Below, one piece after another: positions 63,776 to 64,000 of a DNA stretch of 64,000 nt; position 1 is the first letter of the stretch, and each line of letters begins with the position of its first letter. Source of the stretch: Parabacteroides chongii (GTDB lineage Bacteria; Bacteroidota; Bacteroidia; Bacteroidales; Tannerellaceae); contig NZ_CP120849.1 of assembly GCF_029581355.1 (NCBI RefSeq), positions 900,501 to 964,500 on the forward strand, read 5' to 3'. The notes under the pieces are model-generated. The model was not told where the DNA came from, did no database searches, and saw only the letters and a program-made list of their open reading frames with translations. Made by a program: the position numbers and the translations under genes.

Positions 63776-64000
63776 TTATTTATCTTCCCAGCCTTTCGTC
63801 TGAATTAAGTTCGTGTTCAACAATAATTCACCTTTCGGGATAGGCCAGTAGTAACGGTAATCGGACCATGGTAATGTGCCAGTTTGAATATTTATACTTT
63901 TCGGATAAAGAATGATGAAACCTTCTTCATCTAAAAAGACATCTTTATTGGCAATTGCCGTCACTGCTGTTTCGCGGATACCGGTTTCCGGATCTACTAC
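63776..64000 (-). CDS. SusD/RagB family lipoprotein, C-terminal end only
   Basis: The reading frame is open from the stop at 63776 to the window edge, 74 codons. The end, YRYYWPIPKGELLLNTNL, then QTKGWEDK, is the standard C-terminus of SusD-like proteins. The rest of the gene and its SusC partner should lie to the right. The GTG at 63962-63964 is not a real start. Confidence 0.85.
   Translation of the reverse strand, partial: VVDPETGIRETAVTAIANKDVFLDEEGFIILYPKSINIQTGTLPWSDYRYYWPIPKGELLLNTNLIQTKGWEDK

Noticed and set aside
63776..63964. 62-residue gene starting at GTG 63962-63964
   Set aside because: The frame is open to the window edge and the sequence is the C-terminus of a SusD-like protein, so it is a partial gene.
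1..64000. tRNA, rRNA or riboswitch genes
   Set aside because: No cloverleaf, rRNA or known riboswitch pattern was recognised in the intergenic regions by eye; a covariance-model search was not possible.

Overview
The window looks like chromosomal DNA of a gut Bacteroidales, most likely a Parabacteroides. The grounds are the Bacteroidetes-type promoters (-7 box TAnnTTTG, sometimes with a TTG-like -33 box 18-20 nt upstream), the SusC/SusD pair behind an ECF sigma/FecR anti-sigma pair, fimbrillin-family lipoproteins, and three very large paralogous surface proteins resembling the DUF6383 proteins of Parabacteroides. I see no rRNA, tRNA, CRISPR array, prophage or intact insertion sequence.

Layout. 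0.1-7.3 kb is housekeeping: a flippase-like membrane protein, rsmA, mgtE, an lrgA/lrgB pair, efp, radC, a DUF59 Fe-S maturation protein and an LpxH-type hydrolase. 7.4-14.1 kb holds a GT-C-like membrane glycosyltransferase, ackA-pta, a CdaA-type diadenylate cyclase, folP and, divergently, murF. 14.3-17.8 kb is surface protein A. 18.7-27.1 kb is a minus-strand unit: ECF sigma, FecR, SusC, SusD, a calcineurin-like phosphatase and a small membrane protein. 27.3-28.4 kb is a shortened AAA-ATPase-like gene. 28.6-33.0 kb is surface protein B. 33.7-42.7 kb holds a DUF2339 membrane protein, a putative regulator, a PfkB kinase, an MFS transporter, an FtsX-type permease and a small lipoprotein. 42.8-48.1 kb has uvrA, a GHL10 lipoprotein and an AraC regulator. 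48.2-54.7 kb is a fimbrial-type region (DUF5119, two fimbrillin-like lipoproteins, DUF3868, DUF3575, a clostripain-like peptidase). 54.7-57.7 kb has two small unknown genes and a lamin-tail-domain surface protein; asd follows at 57.8 kb. 59.3-62.9 kb is surface protein C, and the right edge cuts the 3' end of a SusD-like gene.

The main discovery is how surface proteins A, B and C are controlled. Upstream of each start lies a 131-132 bp segment between 32-bp inverted repeats (core AACGTTCC; 27/32, 28/32 and 32/32 matching). Each segment carries a well-formed promoter, ATTG-N19-TAnnTTTG, ending one base from the right repeat. In this sequence all three promoters point away from their genes, so all three appear OFF; inversion would turn each ON with a leader of about 95 nt. 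The three loci also share a TGTAC-N4-GTACA palindrome beyond the switch, a conserved block inside it, and a conserved 3'-UTR block next to a hairpin whose basal stem co-varies. The proteins end in a module resembling a type IX secretion (T9SS) sorting domain. No invertase gene lies in the window, so the enzyme must act in trans. Phase-variable surface glycoproteins driven by invertible promoters are, as I recall, known in Parabacteroides distasonis; the palindrome and the 3' element I do not recognise.

Other structure: the gene-free 51.2-52.3 kb stretch has long inverted arms (about 87 bp) around a 27-bp tandem repeat and a nested inverted repeat, and several REP-like palindromes are scattered through the window.
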